A DNA stretch of 64,000 bases, from the NCBI GenBank assembly GCA_947069175.1, contig CAMTDV010000022.1:37227476-37291475 (forward strand), given 5' to 3'. Below are positions 44,331-56,339 of the stretch, piece by piece. Position 1 is the first letter of the stretch, and each line of letters begins with the position of its first letter. The translations under genes were made by a program, and so were the position numbers. Source of the stretch: Scalesia atractyloides (Eukaryota > Streptophyta > Magnoliopsida > Asterales > Asteraceae). The notes below the pieces were generated by a model. That model searched no databases. It was not told the DNA's origin and was given only the letters and a program-made list of their open reading frames with translations.

Positions 44331-46430
44331 CAGAACCTGGGGATCCATGGCTGTTTAACTATGAGGGTTTATGGAATTCTTTCGACCTCCAGATATGCCA
44401 TCGGAAGAAGAACTTGTTATGCTCTTTCAACAGCATCAAATATCTAATCAAGAACAAGTTACGAGACCGTTGGTGATTTCCCCGTCACTTCCTGTCAACA
44501 CATCTGATGTAGGTCTGAGCTCTTCTCGTCAAGATCTGTACCTATACCATTGTCCACGCTGCCAAATCATCTGCCCAGCAACAGCCAAATGTTGACTCTG
44601 ATCGGGAACCGACTTTCGATGATGGAGGATCCAGTTCCGATGAAGGATCTGAGCAGATTGAAAGCTTCCTGAATACTCAAGCTAATCCATCAAACGTCAG
44701 GAATGAAGCTTCATTGTCTGTACCGGTTGTTGATGAAGTTATCACAATTTGCAATCTCAAGTAGATGTTCCAAGCGAAGTGATGCCAAGGATGCTTTCTA
44801 TCATCCTTCGGAGAATATTATAGGCAGCTTACAAATGGGAGTGCGAACTCACATCAGATCAATAAGGATCTAAGCTTTATACATATTGCTCACTACAAAC
44901 CAGACTTTCTAATAGTTGTTTTGCTTCTCAGGCAGAACCCGAGAATTGGAAAAACGCGTTGAAAGAAGAGAGCTGGGTGGACGCAATGCAAGAGGAATTG
45001 CTTCAATTCCAGGAACTAGGAGTCTGGAAGCTTGTTGACCTACCAGATCATCACAAAAAGATAAACACTCGAGGGTCTTCAAGTGCAAGCATGATGATAG
45101 AGGTATCGTAGTCCGAAACAAAGCTCGACTTGTGGTACAAGTTTCCATCAGAAGAAGGGATAGATTACACCGAAGTTATGCTCCAGTTCCCGTCTGGAAG
45201 CAATCCGCATATTCTTGGCCTTTGCTTCTTGGAAAGGTTTCAAGGTGTACCAATTGAATGTCAAATATGCTTTCATGTACGGAAAAGTAAAAGAGGAGGT
45301 GTATGTCGGCCAACCACCAGGGTTCGTCGATCCAATGCACAAAGACAAAGTCTACCTTCTGACAAAGCCTTATATGGTCTACATCAAGCCCGAGAGCTTG
45401 GTATGAAACGCTGTCACGACATCTTCTAGACAATGGCTTTATCAGAGGAAGCGTAGATTCTACCCTCTTTACAAAGGAAGTGGATGGGCATTTGATTATC
45501 GTACAGATATATGTGGATGTTTATCTTTGGATAACAAATGCAAGCTGTGTAAAGACTTCAAAGAAGTCATGAAGCGCAATTTGAAATGAGCACGATGGGG
45601 GAGATGAAGTTCTTTTTAGGACTTCAGGTCGATCAGTTGCCTGATGGTATCTTCATCCATCAGACGAAGTATGTTCATGACATATTGGATAAATTCGATA
45701 TGGAGGAGCTAAACCAGCATCAACCTCGTTAGCTCCTAATCACGGCATTTGTCCAGATCTTAATGGAGTCAAAGTTGACGAGACACTATATTGCTCCATG
45801 AATGGATCCTTGATGTATCTCACTGCTTCTCGACCAGATATCATGTATCCAACGTGCCTGTGCACCCGTTATCAGTCCAATCAAAAGATTCGCACTTGCT
45901 CGCCGTCAAACGTGTCATGAGATATTTTAAGGGATTTCCAAGCACCGCTTGTGGTATCCTAGCACTGCGACTTCAATCTTGCGGGTTACTCGGATTCTGA
46001 TTTCGGTTGCTTCAAACTTAACACCAAATCTACGACGGCTGGTTGCCAGTTCTTCGGGAACTCGTTTGGTAACGTGGCAATGCAAGAAATAGACCGCGGT
46101 CGCTCTCTCTACCTGTGAGGCTGAATACGTTTCAAACATCCAGCTGTTGTTCCCAGATTCTCTAGATTCAACAGCAGATGAGAGACTTCGGACTACAATT
46201 TCTTGATATGCCTATATATGTAGATAACCAAGCTTCGATTGATATACCTAAAAACTCAAGTCAACACTCTCGAACAAACATATTGAGATTCGACACCATT
46301 TTATCCGTGATTGCTACAGAAAAAGTTGGTTAGAATTGAAAAAATCCACACTGATGACCAAAAAGCATATTTTTATACAAAGCCTTTGATCGTACAAGAT
46401 TTAAAAATCTTTTAAATTAAATGGTTTATG
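44331..46430 (+). pseudogene. Reverse transcriptase and RNase H of element C
   Basis: A variable linker runs to about 44930. RT begins EPENWKNALKEESWVDAMQ. Blocks are NVKYAFMYGKVKEEVYVG, PPGFVDPMHKDKVYL and MSTMGEMKFFLGLQVDQLP. The YVDD box has been lost by deletion (IYVD then frameshift, about 45510). RNase H shows DSDFGCFKLNTKSTTAGC and CEAEYVS (about 46110), ending with IEIRHHFIRDC and KAYFYTKPLI near 46400. Too damaged to give any enzyme. Confidence 0.83.
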
Positions 46431-48556
46431 AAATCTGACATCAAGGGATATACATGAGGTTGAGTTTGAGGATGACGACGACTTGACGTGATTATCATCG
46501 GTTTGACAATTTTCTGTAATTCTTTCTTAAAACTCTAAATATCCAAAATATGTTTTTGATTTTAGGGGGAGAAATTTTGGTAAAATATAAAAACATTATA
46601 AAAGTCAAAAAGAGTTTTTGTGAAAAAGGGAGATCATATTATATCTATATGACATATCACAGTACGCTAAAGATATGGAATGATTAAACAAGTAATTAAA
46701 CAGGTGTTAACTGGAGAGATGTGCCAATAGGCTTCACTCGTTCAGTAAATTGTTTTCAAAGATATAAACCTAAATGAAAAACTGAATAACTTGTGGGTTA
46801 ACATCTCTCAGATATATGGACTTAGCACTCCGAAATTTCGTTTGAGAGAATGCCAGGTTCTGCGATACTAGATCTTTATATTTAATCGATATCTGGGGTA
46901 TTATCCGAGTTCTTCTGATTTTGCGTCAGCAATGGCTTAGAACTTGTATAGTACTTTTCGCATTATTCGCCTGCAAAAGCTGCATAAAAATGATTATGTC
47001 ATAAACTTTGTGACATTTGCAGTTCAAAAGATTCCTTTAAGGAACACCACCAAAAGACGAGCCTTCATCTCTTTGTCTGTACGGTAGTACTAACCTGAGC
47101 TCTCAAGGTCTCGCAATTCACCCCTTTAAAGATATCAATTGGATATATTCACCTGTGAAATGAAATTCTGGGAATCTCGATGCGGAGTATATTCTGAGAT
47201 GGGAAACACAGTTTTTTTCATGTTCCTAATATTACTTAACATATCTTGAAATAGTTGAGAATCGAGAAGAGGTTTAAGTGGATTAGTATATTGCAATCTA
47301 GGTAAATCTGGTTAAAAGCTTAATGAGTATACCAAGATCAACGATACTGGTGATTTGTTTAAGTACTTGATATGATCCTCTTAACACAAAACTCACAAAA
47401 AAATGTGTGGATTTTTACATGTTATTTCTTGACAAAAAATTCCAAAACCCAAAAAGATTTTCAGTTTCCTTAGCTTTTTAGTTTATTTTTAGTCTACCGA
47501 TGATGAAAACATGGATAGTTGAATTCATGGCGACATCTTTTTGAAGGAAATCCGAAGACCATGGGTTGGGAGCTAATCTTAAAACGAAAAATTACCTGAA
47601 CGTCAACAAAGTTCATTTATTTGAAACTTTACAATCTAAAATAAATTTGTTTTGGTCAAACATGGTCAACCAAGGTTATTAACTTGGACTTAGTTGGCAA
47701 ATCAGGTAACCAGGGTCATTAACTTGGACTTGGTTAACTGAGTGGGTTTAAACAGAAAAAATATCATAAAAAATCAAAAAGTTTAAAAGTTTAAAAAATT
47801 TTCAGAACTGATTCGTACGAGTACCACTAACTCATACGAATGACATTTGGTGTTTATTTGCATGAGCCACTGGTTTGTACGAATGACACTGAACTAGTAT
47901 AACAGGCCTTCTTATTCGCACGAGCCAACTTTATGTTATTGTGCTACAGAGAGAGCATTTTGTGCAAACCAGTTCTAAACTTTGATTTTTCTTGACATAT
48001 ACCGTGTATCATTACATTGGGGAGGTTGATTAGCACACCTCTTATGATAGGGAAGCTACTATTGTGTGTTCTTAGTCGTTATAATGCCAGATTTAGACCA
48101 AACTGACATAAAACATAGATTTAGGGAAATTGGACCGATGAAACTTGAAATTGAACTTAAAATCATCAATATCGGCCCCAATAGCCTATAAATCAATTAC
48201 CAATTTGTTAAAAACAACATGTTTTAAGTTCGGTTTAAAGTTGTGTTATTTGGTATGGTTTATGATTCGTACAAAGGACCACTCGTACAAGCTGAGTTTT
48301 AAAATTTGTTAAGTATTATTGACCCGTACGAAGTGTTGTTCGTACAAAGGAGTTTGATCAAAATTTTGAAAAATGTCCAAGTCTTAGTCACCGTACGAAT
48401 TAGTGACTCGTACGACTGATGATCTGATCCAAACTTGAAAAATTTTTCTAAGTATTGACTCGTACGGATGTATGGTTCGTACAAAAGATCTTGTAAGTTG
48501 AGAGTGTTGAAAATTTTTCTAATGGTTTGAATTCTCCTTGTGTACAGGTCAAGAAA
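46431..48556 (+). other. Element C spacer between pol and post-pol ORF, decayed promoter-like module
   Basis: It aligns with 17349-18963 of element A. It keeps GGTCAA cores and two GGTCATTAACTTGGACT-like repeats (47670-47740). CGTACG-type palindromes lie at 47812-47930 and 48262-48490, with a remnant of the TATA position (about 47899). An ATG at 48085 opens a short conserved leader ORF. A possible acceptor TGTACAG ends just before 48549. Confidence 0.55.
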
Positions 48557-51500
48557 ACGTCTTTCTCTCCGTTCCACAACATTTGTTGTCTGCTTGATGA
48601 TTCTATTCCGGAGATTGCTGCTTATCAAAGGTATTAGATTTTTTTAGCAGAATCCCGATTACCAAAGCGCTCACTGATCGTCATACATCATATAGATCTC
48701 ATGTCGAACATTTTTGGAACGCGGCAGAGTTTGATGCTGAAGAGAATGCGATAGTTTCAGCTGTGAAGATAGACGATGAGGATATACAAGTTAAGATTAC
48801 GGAAGATTTGATCAGGAAGGTTTTGGATTTTAAAGATAATGAAGACGATCCTACAGGATTTTCTGAGTATATGGTGAAAGGTTGTTTTTACCGTATGGGT
48901 TACGCAGGTTTCGTGAATGTCGCGCCTTTCAAGAAGGGAAACCTCAGTGCATCATTTCGTTATATAGCTCACGTTGTTCATGCGTTGAGTCATCACAAAG
49001 GATGGCTTGATGATTTGGTCGATTACCAAATGTTTATGATTACTGCATTGGTTCTGAATCTGCCATATAACTTTTCAAAGGTTATATTTACACAGATGGT
49101 GCATAATATACAAAGGGAAAAGTTCTTGCAGTACCCATGGTTTATACAGATGTTGCTAGATCACTTGCACCCGAACTTGAAGAAGAAAAAGTACAACGTG
49201 TTAAAGCTTGAATACATGGATGTCTCAACTCTCAAGAAGATGAATTTGCATTTAAAGACATTCCCAAATGCCAAGCCAGTTTTAGTGCTATCGTTGACAA
49301 AGATTACATTGCTCCAACTCTGGGAAAATGGAGGAAGGAAGAGAGTGGGGATGAGAGTGATGAGTTGACTGCGCTAGATGGTTTTGTTGCTAAGCGTAGT
49401 TCTTAGTTCGTGAAAGATAGAGAAAAGAGTGCAAAGAGAAAGGCGACAGCTTCATCTTCTACTTCTACAACGCAATAGAAAAAGCAAGCAGCTGAAAGTT
49501 CTGGGTTAAGAGATGAACCAGAAATTGAAGAAAATATTGAAGATATTGCTGCAGACATAGAGAGGCAAGTGTTTGGTAGAGATAAAGTGGCTGAAGACGC
49601 ATCGTCTTCTAGCACTAATTCAGAAGATAGAAGAGCAGGTGAAATAAAGAGAGCCAAAAAGATAGAAGCAAAGCGTCTGGCTGAGAAAAAGAGAAAAGCA
49701 GAAGAGAAAAAGCGCAAAGCGGCAAGAGAGGACGACACAACGTATATACCTTTGAGTTCAGAGTATGACACTCCTGTACGCACATCAGCAAAGAAAAAGA
49801 CACAACGTTTCAAGTGCCAAGAAGGTAGAAGCACTGAGTCTCCTACTGTGAAATCTAAAGAGACAATACAAGAGCAGACGGTCGAAGAAGAGATTGTTGT
49901 TGAACCGACTCCAAAAATTCCACCATCTCCACCAAGACAATCTACACCACAATCAGCACCTCGACATGCTACTCCTCAGCCGCCACCACAACCAACACCA
50001 CGACAGGCTACACCGCAACCACCACCGCATACTTCGTAGCCCCAGTCTCACTTTGATTTCGACTTTGATTTTGGAGAAATTCCAGGGGGTGAAGACTATA
50101 CAACAGACATGTTTAATGACCCGCGCGTTGAAGAACTACAGAAACAGGTCATGGTAAACACTGTCAAAATTGCGGAGTTACAGGAGCAGCTTAATGTGCT
50201 TAATGAAGATAAACAACAACTAGAAGCTATGCTCGCCAGCATTGTGTCAGAGCATGAACGTTTACGACTCTGAATGGCTGAATATGAGGAGGAACGTCTC
50301 AAAAGTGATAGAAGAATGAATATGTTTGAGAAAATTCTGACAAAAAAGCAGGGAGTTAATATAGCTGCGGGATAGATAAGATTGAACATGTAGACACCAG
50401 AGAACGTGTTGCTGAAAGAGAACGTCTTGCTAAAGAACTATCATACGTTCAAGACAAAGTAAAAGAGAAAGTGGTAGAGGATCCAGTGAATGTCGAAACT
50501 GCGCCAGAAGCTGAATCGGTGCCAGTTATCACAGATATCGTGTTGTATACAGTGTCGAATAAGCTTGTGCTGATAGGGAAACCTAGGGATGTGGATATTG
50601 ACATGTTAGATCTTTATGTCAGACACCACGAATGGGTACTGAAGAAAAAGTTAGAAAAAGAGATTGAGCCAGCGGTTGAAGAATTTGAGGAAGATGCTGA
50701 GAAAGAAGATGCAGATTTAGATGATGTACTATCTGGTAATTCTGATTCTGATAGTGGTGATGATGATGATGACTATGATAATGTAAGTGGTGCGGGTATC
50801 TGTGTAACAGAGTCTGGTGTAAATGAAGAGATTGATTATTCTGTGTATCTAAACGACTCTGCAAATCAAACGACTTAGGAAGGTGATAAGGACAGAACTG
50901 AAGGTCCTTCTGATGCTCAGCAGGCAGTAATCTTCTCGGTAATTGATACATCTACCGTTCCTGTCGTGCCGAAACCAAAGATTTTTTATCTTGAGCATGA
51001 TATTGAGGAGGGAGAATTTATCCACAGCTATTCTAAGGAAGAGATTGCTGAAATGTTAGGCGTGGATGAAGAAAAGTTTGTGTTTGATTTCGAAGATGAG
51101 CTGAACGAGATTAGCGCTTTCGAGCCAAACGATTATGTATTTGAACACGTTGAAGAAGCTAACGATTATGAGTGAGTTGTCGTGGAGGATGATTCTGATG
51201 ACGATATTTCTAATCTAGCCGATCAGGGTACAAATGACTCCCCAACTTTCACTGAACTGTTTGCAGCAGAGAATGCCGATGTGCTGAAACGAAAAGTCGA
51301 AGAAGCTACTAAACAGGGAACAATCCTCAACAGTTGAGTAGAGCTGAAATTGCTGAAATGAGGAACTAGTGGTTCAAGAGTTCACTAGCCGAGCGGAAGT
51401 TCAAACGTCCTCTAGCGTTCTTTACACGTGACGCAGATATTACTCAAGGGGACATTATAAGCTGGAGTTGGATCGAAGAATTGAACGTTTACGCAATCAA

Positions 51501-52260
51501 AAGAGAGTTTGGAATCCAGTACTTCAGATATTTGAGCGACATCAAATCCTTGCCTTATTGGGACATCAAAGAACTGGTGCAAACAAAGACGATAAATCTG
51601 AAGCTGCACATGGATTTATAAACTAGAAACCTCACTTTCCAAGACGTATTACGAAGATAGATCTAGTGACTAAAGAGAAGGATGTTACGCTCATCGTAAA
51701 GAGGCCGAAAGTAATGAAGAATATGCCTATGATACAGATGGAGTAGGATTTCCATAAAATCTTCAAGTTGTGGCACTGTGACTCTAATACAGGAGAAGCT
51801 CTAATTTGCGTGCACCCTGATGATGACTCGTGGAAGATAATTGAGGAGCTTACCGAAGCCGTCATAGCTCACAAACGAATATATGGGTTGTGGCATGGCA
51901 TTCGAGTACTAGAGCCAACGTGGCTAGTAAATTGTACGAAGAAAGATATAGATTGCTTGTTCTACAGCAAGATCAGCTACGAATAGAAAGATAAAGAGCA
52001 AGCACTCTAGTTTCAGAAGATTGTTAATATCTGCTTTGCCAATGATATACATTCAGGATCGCCATGGAACACTTCTTGGAGGAATCTGGAGGAGACTAAG
52101 CAAAAGAAGAAGGAAGCTAGGATTGCTGAGCGAGCTCGCATAGCATCGCTGAGAAGTTTTTGGTTTGGCAATACAGTGAACCGACCTCCTCCAACAGATC
52201 AAACGCCAATAGCTTTTGAGGAGCGTCGCAAGCCACCGAAGCGGTTTTTTGGTCGTTAAA
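48549..52260 (+). pseudogene. Post-pol ORF of element C (about 1,200 codons originally)
   Basis: Order of parts: VKKTSFSPFHNICCLLDD, then ITKALTDRHTSYRSHVEHFW-type text; a 201-codon frame (48763-49368) with EDIQVKITEDLIRKVLDFKD and REKFLQYPWFIQMLLDHL; a basic region (KRAKKIEAKRLAEKKRKA); a Pro/Gln-rich linker with ATPQPPPQPTPRQ repeats (about 49920-50038); a coiled coil (VKIAELQEQLNVLNEDKQQL); an acidic stretch (DSDSGDDDDDYDN, about 50740) with PKIFYLEHDIEEGEF; and a C-terminal domain at 51640-52260 (FHKIFKLWHCDSNTGEA, WHGIRVLEPTWLVNCT). No signal peptide or transmembrane helix is legible. Function unknown. About eight nonsense codons, mostly from Gln or Trp. Confidence 0.72.
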
Positions 52261-52313
52261 CGTCAAATCATATGAAGATTATCTTGAAGACTATCCAGAC
52301 TGCGGCAACATCC

Positions 52314-52324
52314 AAGGGGGAGTT
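52314..52324 (+). other. Polypurine tract of element C
   Basis: AAGGGGGAGTT lies directly before the 3' LTR. Element A and its tandem copies have the same tract. Confidence 0.75.
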
Positions 52325-52782
52325 TGTTTGTGCATAATGTCTATTGCCTATGTCTAAGATATGTTGTTATTGTATATAGGGCTTAAACGTCGAATGTATA
52401 TATGTTATTGTTTATTTTATATGTTTTGTAAGAAACTCGTACGAGTGAGTTACTTGACTCGTACGAGTGACACTCTGTCACTCGTACAAGGCTGCCACTC
52501 GCACGAGTCACAGTCTCTGTATCACACACTCCAGTGCGAGTCATGTCGACCTATAAATAGAGGAGTGTTGTGTCAGAGCTAAAGTGTTAGTTTAGTGGTA
52601 CGACAAAGCCCTGCTAATTTGTTTACTTGCCCTGTACTTTGCACTTAATCAATACATTCAGAGCAGTTAAACAGTAGATCTCACTTGTTTGTTTGTCATC
52701 CTCTCTAGCAATGAATTCTGCCTCTGCTAGCTGAGTTAGATCAGACTGGTTGCTCATAAGAGGAGCCGATCCCCCATTCATA
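52325..52782 (+). repeat. 3' LTR of element C
   Basis: TGTTTGTGCATAATG to CCCATTCATA. Its hairpin at 52458-52490 has one mismatch relative to the perfect 5' copy. The final CA has become TA. The target copy GACTA follows. Confidence 0.88.
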
Positions 52783-52787
52783 GACTA

Positions 52788-53147
52788 GTAGAAGGTTCAA
52801 ATCTGTGATGTGGCCTCCAACTGAAAAAGAATTAGTGATACCAGTCGCTCCAACATTTCCCAAGGGCATTTTGAAGAATTTCAACTTTTGGATGTATGAC
52901 CCAAAGGTTGGGAGTGTAGCGATCATTACTAAGGAGAAAGCATTTCGAGTGAATGATGTGGTTGATCTAGTGAGCTTTCACGATGAAGACTTGCAAGTTC
53001 TAGCAGCGAATCAAATTCAAACTATAGAGTTATAACAGGCATGTGCTAAAGATTGGACGATAGCCGTTGCTGGGATCAGCTGGAAGAATGGGAGTTGATT
53101 CGGTACCAAAGGATTGAACGTCTAATGTTGTAAACCTAGGAGGAGAT
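52788..53147 (+). pseudogene. Element D post-pol ORF, C-terminal end
   Basis: This continues D after the element C insertion. A 77-codon frame from 52805 has MWPPTEKELVIPVAPTFPKG, NFNFWMYDPKVGSVAII and LVSFHDEDLQVLAANQ. The layout parallels the C-terminal domain at 51640-51880 of element C at low identity. It is followed by GGAGGAGAT, a short purine tract, and an LTR start. Confidence 0.6.
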
Positions 53148-53457
53148 TGTTGGGCCTGTAGCTAAAAGGTTTACACATTAGTGTTGCATGTTGGGCTAAG
53201 GTTGGGAGAATGGGCTTCCTAGAGCCTTATGGGCCTAGGGTTGTACTTGGTACGTTAATCAATTAGTATAAATACATATGTTAGGGTTAGTATTTTGGTT
53301 GCTAGTCAGTTTGTTTTTCTGAAATCTTGTATCAGACACCATTCGATGTATGCAAGTTGTTTAATCGAAGATCGTTCTTGTTCTATTAATTCTAATCTTT
53401 GTTTCCGCAATCGATTAGTGGTTATGATACCGTGTTAGATCCAAATTAGGACTTACA
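53148..53457 (+). repeat. 310-bp copia LTR, plus orientation
   Basis: It starts TGTTGGGCCTGTAGC after a purine tract, so it sits where the 3' LTR of element D should be. It ends ACTTACA. Unexpectedly a PBS-like TTGGTATCTGAGC follows, which would normally follow a 5' LTR. Confidence 0.6.
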
Positions 53458-53487
53458 ATTGGTATCTGAGCGATACCAATTGTAAGT
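53451..53487. repeat. 37-bp palindrome joining two LTR ends
   Basis: ACTTACAATTGGTATC (53451-53466), loop TGAGC, then the exact complement (53472-53487). Each arm is an LTR end (ACTTACA) plus the start of a PBS (ATTGGTATC), so two LTRs face each other. Confidence 0.85.
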
Positions 53488-53728
53488 CCCGAAAATCAGG
53501 ATCCAACAACGATATCACACAATCACCAAGGATGGGCGGAATCTAAACTTGATGATATTCAAGAAAACCGAAAAGATGGAAGAACAATACGAAACAACTT
53601 TAACACCTTGCACACGATTCTATTACTTGAACAAGCAAAACCGTCTGGTAGATGGAGGATCTCTAGAGAAATCCCAAAAGTCTAACCCTAGAAATGAATA
53701 AGCTTAGCTTATATACCTAGGGTAAGGG
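53472..53728 (-). repeat. Copia LTR 3' part, minus orientation
   Basis: Read on the minus strand it ends GTTGGATCCTGATTTTCGGG then ACTTACA and ATTGGTATC, typical of a copia LTR end with PBS. It is cut at 53728 by the insertion of element E, so the rest should lie beyond the window on the other side of E. Confidence 0.55.
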
Positions 53729-54146
53729 TGTCACACCCTCAATTTCCACTTGCGGAGTTCTATCGCGAGGCGTGTGAACAAACCAGAATCTGAAACACTA
53801 GTACGTCGAACGACTCTACATGGTTTGATAATACGTTTTCCAAAATCGTTCATTTTAGATTTTATATTAATTACCAATATTTAGCAGAGCATTAGTTTTA
53901 AGTTTGAGCGGAAGCATAAATAAGTAATGATGCGGGCGCCAACACAAACGCCAAAACAAATGAAAAATCCCAAAACAATATTAATAAATGAGACTCGATA
54001 AAGATGTCTTGTTCAATGCATGTGCGTGCACCTAGAGCTCCTAGCGTCCTGAGAAACATGTAAAGAAACAAGTGTCAACATTAAAGATGAGTGAGTTCAC
54101 AGGTTTTCATAAATTCGTTTGTTCGGTTATAGTTTGTTCTCTCCGT

Positions 54147-54310
54147 TATCCCCAACCCGGGATAGCGTATCAGTTCCATTATTCCAATCCCGGAATAATA
54201 ATAAGTTGTTGCTTCCAATATTCCCAACCCGGAATATTAAGTTGTTATTTCCATTATCCCCAACCCGGGATAATAAGTTGATGTTTCCAATATTCCAAAC
54301 CCGGAATATT
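54147..54310 (-). repeat. Array of five 6-nt-loop hairpins in the E 3' LTR
   Basis: Plus-strand stems: TATCCC/GGGATA (54147-54164), TTATTCC/GGAATAA (54179-54198), AATATTCC/GGAATATT (54217-54238), TTATCCC/GGGATAA (54254-54273) and AATATTCC/GGAATATT (54289-54310). All stems are perfect. Every loop is 6 nt: CAACCC, AATCCC, CAACCC, CAACCC, AAACCC. Stem sequences differ but stay paired. The array lies about 2 kb downstream of the TATA box, so it would be in the transcript. Confidence 0.9.
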
Positions 54311-55840
54311 AAGTTGATCCGTAATTAAGTTCAATATTAATGTATATAGGTAGCTAGCCTAAAGTCATGTCACGTAAGAGTTCGCGATCGAAGCTGACTG
54401 TTGTGCCTCCGTTTTGCCAGGCCTATCACATGACCATGGCGGTGTTAGGCCAAATATTCACCCGTTGACCATACCAGGTCGGCTAGCGCGACTAGCTCGG
54501 ATGGGGCTTGTCGGGCCCAGTAGTACTACTTATAATTCCCCCGCTATTTATCCCAAATACAAACGATCCGAGGAGATTGTCGAGGACTTAAGTGATAAAG
54601 CTGCTTAGTGACCATAACATTACATTAACATTAACTTAGTTACCGTATAGTTATGTGACGTTAAATTCGTATAACGTAAAGAGAGTGAGTTTGAGAGTGT
54701 ATACATGTTTCTCCCCCTGTTGTTTAAAAACCGGATAAAGTTAGGGGCCGTGAACTCACCTTTATTTGCTCGGTTAGTGTAGCAAAGATGTTATAAGAGA
54801 TGGGACCGCTAGTTGTGTCCTAACAAACCAATTAATTCCACGTCAGTGTGTAATCACACCAATACAAATTCCACACACAATTTACTCACAAAGTGATACA
54901 TACCAACAACATATCTAACACTCAAACATGCATGCAAGTATTCTCATGTGATCATAGAAATCAAACAACTTGTCATGAACATGTTTCAATTCCATGCAAC
55001 ACTTTAATGCATAAAATCACAAGTTATCAACTTTCTGCTTAACACTCAATTATTCAGCTGTCTTCTAGGATTTTTATAAAATAGTTCTATCATTCCAAAA
55101 ATTCCCATATTTTTACAGTAGGTGACATTTATACCATAGAAATTTATATAATTTTTCCAAGTCCTAAATCTTTACCAATTAACCATAAATATTAATTCAC
55201 TAAACTGCAGTCAGATTTACCGCTTTCTGACTGCAGTCCACGGAAGAATTTATTTAAAAATCACTGATCGTCCGATTAACAAAATTCCAATTGGAGTTGC
55301 CCGGAAATTTCTATACCTAGTTTCTGTACAAAAATCATGACTCAACTCCCTACTGATTTTAAAATCTAGCTTGATAAACAACCAACAAAATTCCAGAATT
55401 TTCACAGCTTTAGCTACTGAACTTGTTTAGCCCTTTAAAAATATCAAACGATTTCAGAAAATTATGAATCCGGCGCCATTAGATTCCTTATTAAAATCTC
55501 TACGTTCTAGACATCAGAAAATCCGTTTTTCGACAACTAACGACCGAGTTACAGCCAGATGAAGTCGGCTGTAACTTTTAATCAGCATCCTGTTTCGGCA
55601 TATCTTTATCATAAACTCGTGTAATCCCGTTCAAACGACTAATCTAGGCGATCTAAAACCGATTTCTAATCCTAGATTAATACCAATATCTCATCCATGC
55701 ATACCCTAGTTCTTACTTCTAGTTATTATAAACAAAACACAGCCCATATGTATTCAGCTTTCAAATTCATTCCAATCTCTCAATCTTGTATTAACAATCC
55801 GAAATTATACCGTTATGCGATCTGAGAACAGCACACATAT

Positions 55841-55975
55841 ATCCGAAACAACTAGCCATTCAAACATACATATAATCCGAGACAACTAAACATTCAAGCA
55901 TATATAATCCGAGACAACAAATCATTCAAGCATATATAATCCGAGACAACAAATCATTCAAGCATGCATATTTAT
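55841..55975 (-). repeat. Tandem ~33-bp repeats in the E LTR
   Basis: Units start with ATCCGARACAACT or ATCCGAGACAAC at 55841, 55875, 55907 and 55939, with a partial fifth near 55973. Each contains CATTCAAGCATA or a close variant. Confidence 0.85.
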
Positions 55976-56331
55976 CGGAGACAATACAATCATATGATCC
56001 GAACACAACAAAGTCACACACATGTATCCGCATATGGTCTTGTATCATATGATAAGGTAAACGAACCGTGATTAAGCTAAGGAATCCGGTGATCGAAGAT
56101 TCCTTGCAACCGAGAAGATCCGTGACCGAGAAGGAAGCTGGTTTGCGACCGTGAAGAAGAGTGGGGAGCGGCTGTTTTGCGATTGAATGGACTGAACAAG
56201 CTGATCAGATCGAGATGATGAAGGGAGGAAGCTGTTCGCGATCGGAAGGTGCAAGAGTAAGGCTGCCGACGGCAGTTTTTCTTGTTAGGGTTTTGTGTGT
56301 GTTTGCGAAGGAAGACATGCATGTGTGTTAG

Positions 56332-56339
56332 TATTTATA
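56332..56339 (-). promoter_or_regulatory. TATA box of the E LTR
   Basis: TATAAATA on the minus strand, followed by CTAACACACATGC. It is the best core-promoter candidate in the LTR. Confidence 0.55.

Larger units (their letters stand above)
38604..52782 (+). mobile_element. Copia element C, SIRE-like, full length 14.2 kb
   Basis: LTRs of 460 bp (38604-39063) and 458 bp (52325-52782) enclose PBS, gag, protease, integrase, RT, RNase H, a 2.1-kb spacer, a 3.7-kb post-pol ORF and a polypurine tract. Target copies are GACTG (38599-38603) and GACTA (52783-52787), differing at one base. Protease-integrase-RT order makes it Ty1/copia. Large size, iMet PBS and a long ORF after pol suggest the SIRE/Maximus lineage. 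Every ORF is broken many times. Confidence 0.9.

Noticed and set aside
54147..54310. Hairpin array as bacterial-type terminators or a MITE
   Set aside because: Five small hairpins with different stems, no T tract and no single long terminal inverted repeat; both LTRs carry them as part of the LTR.
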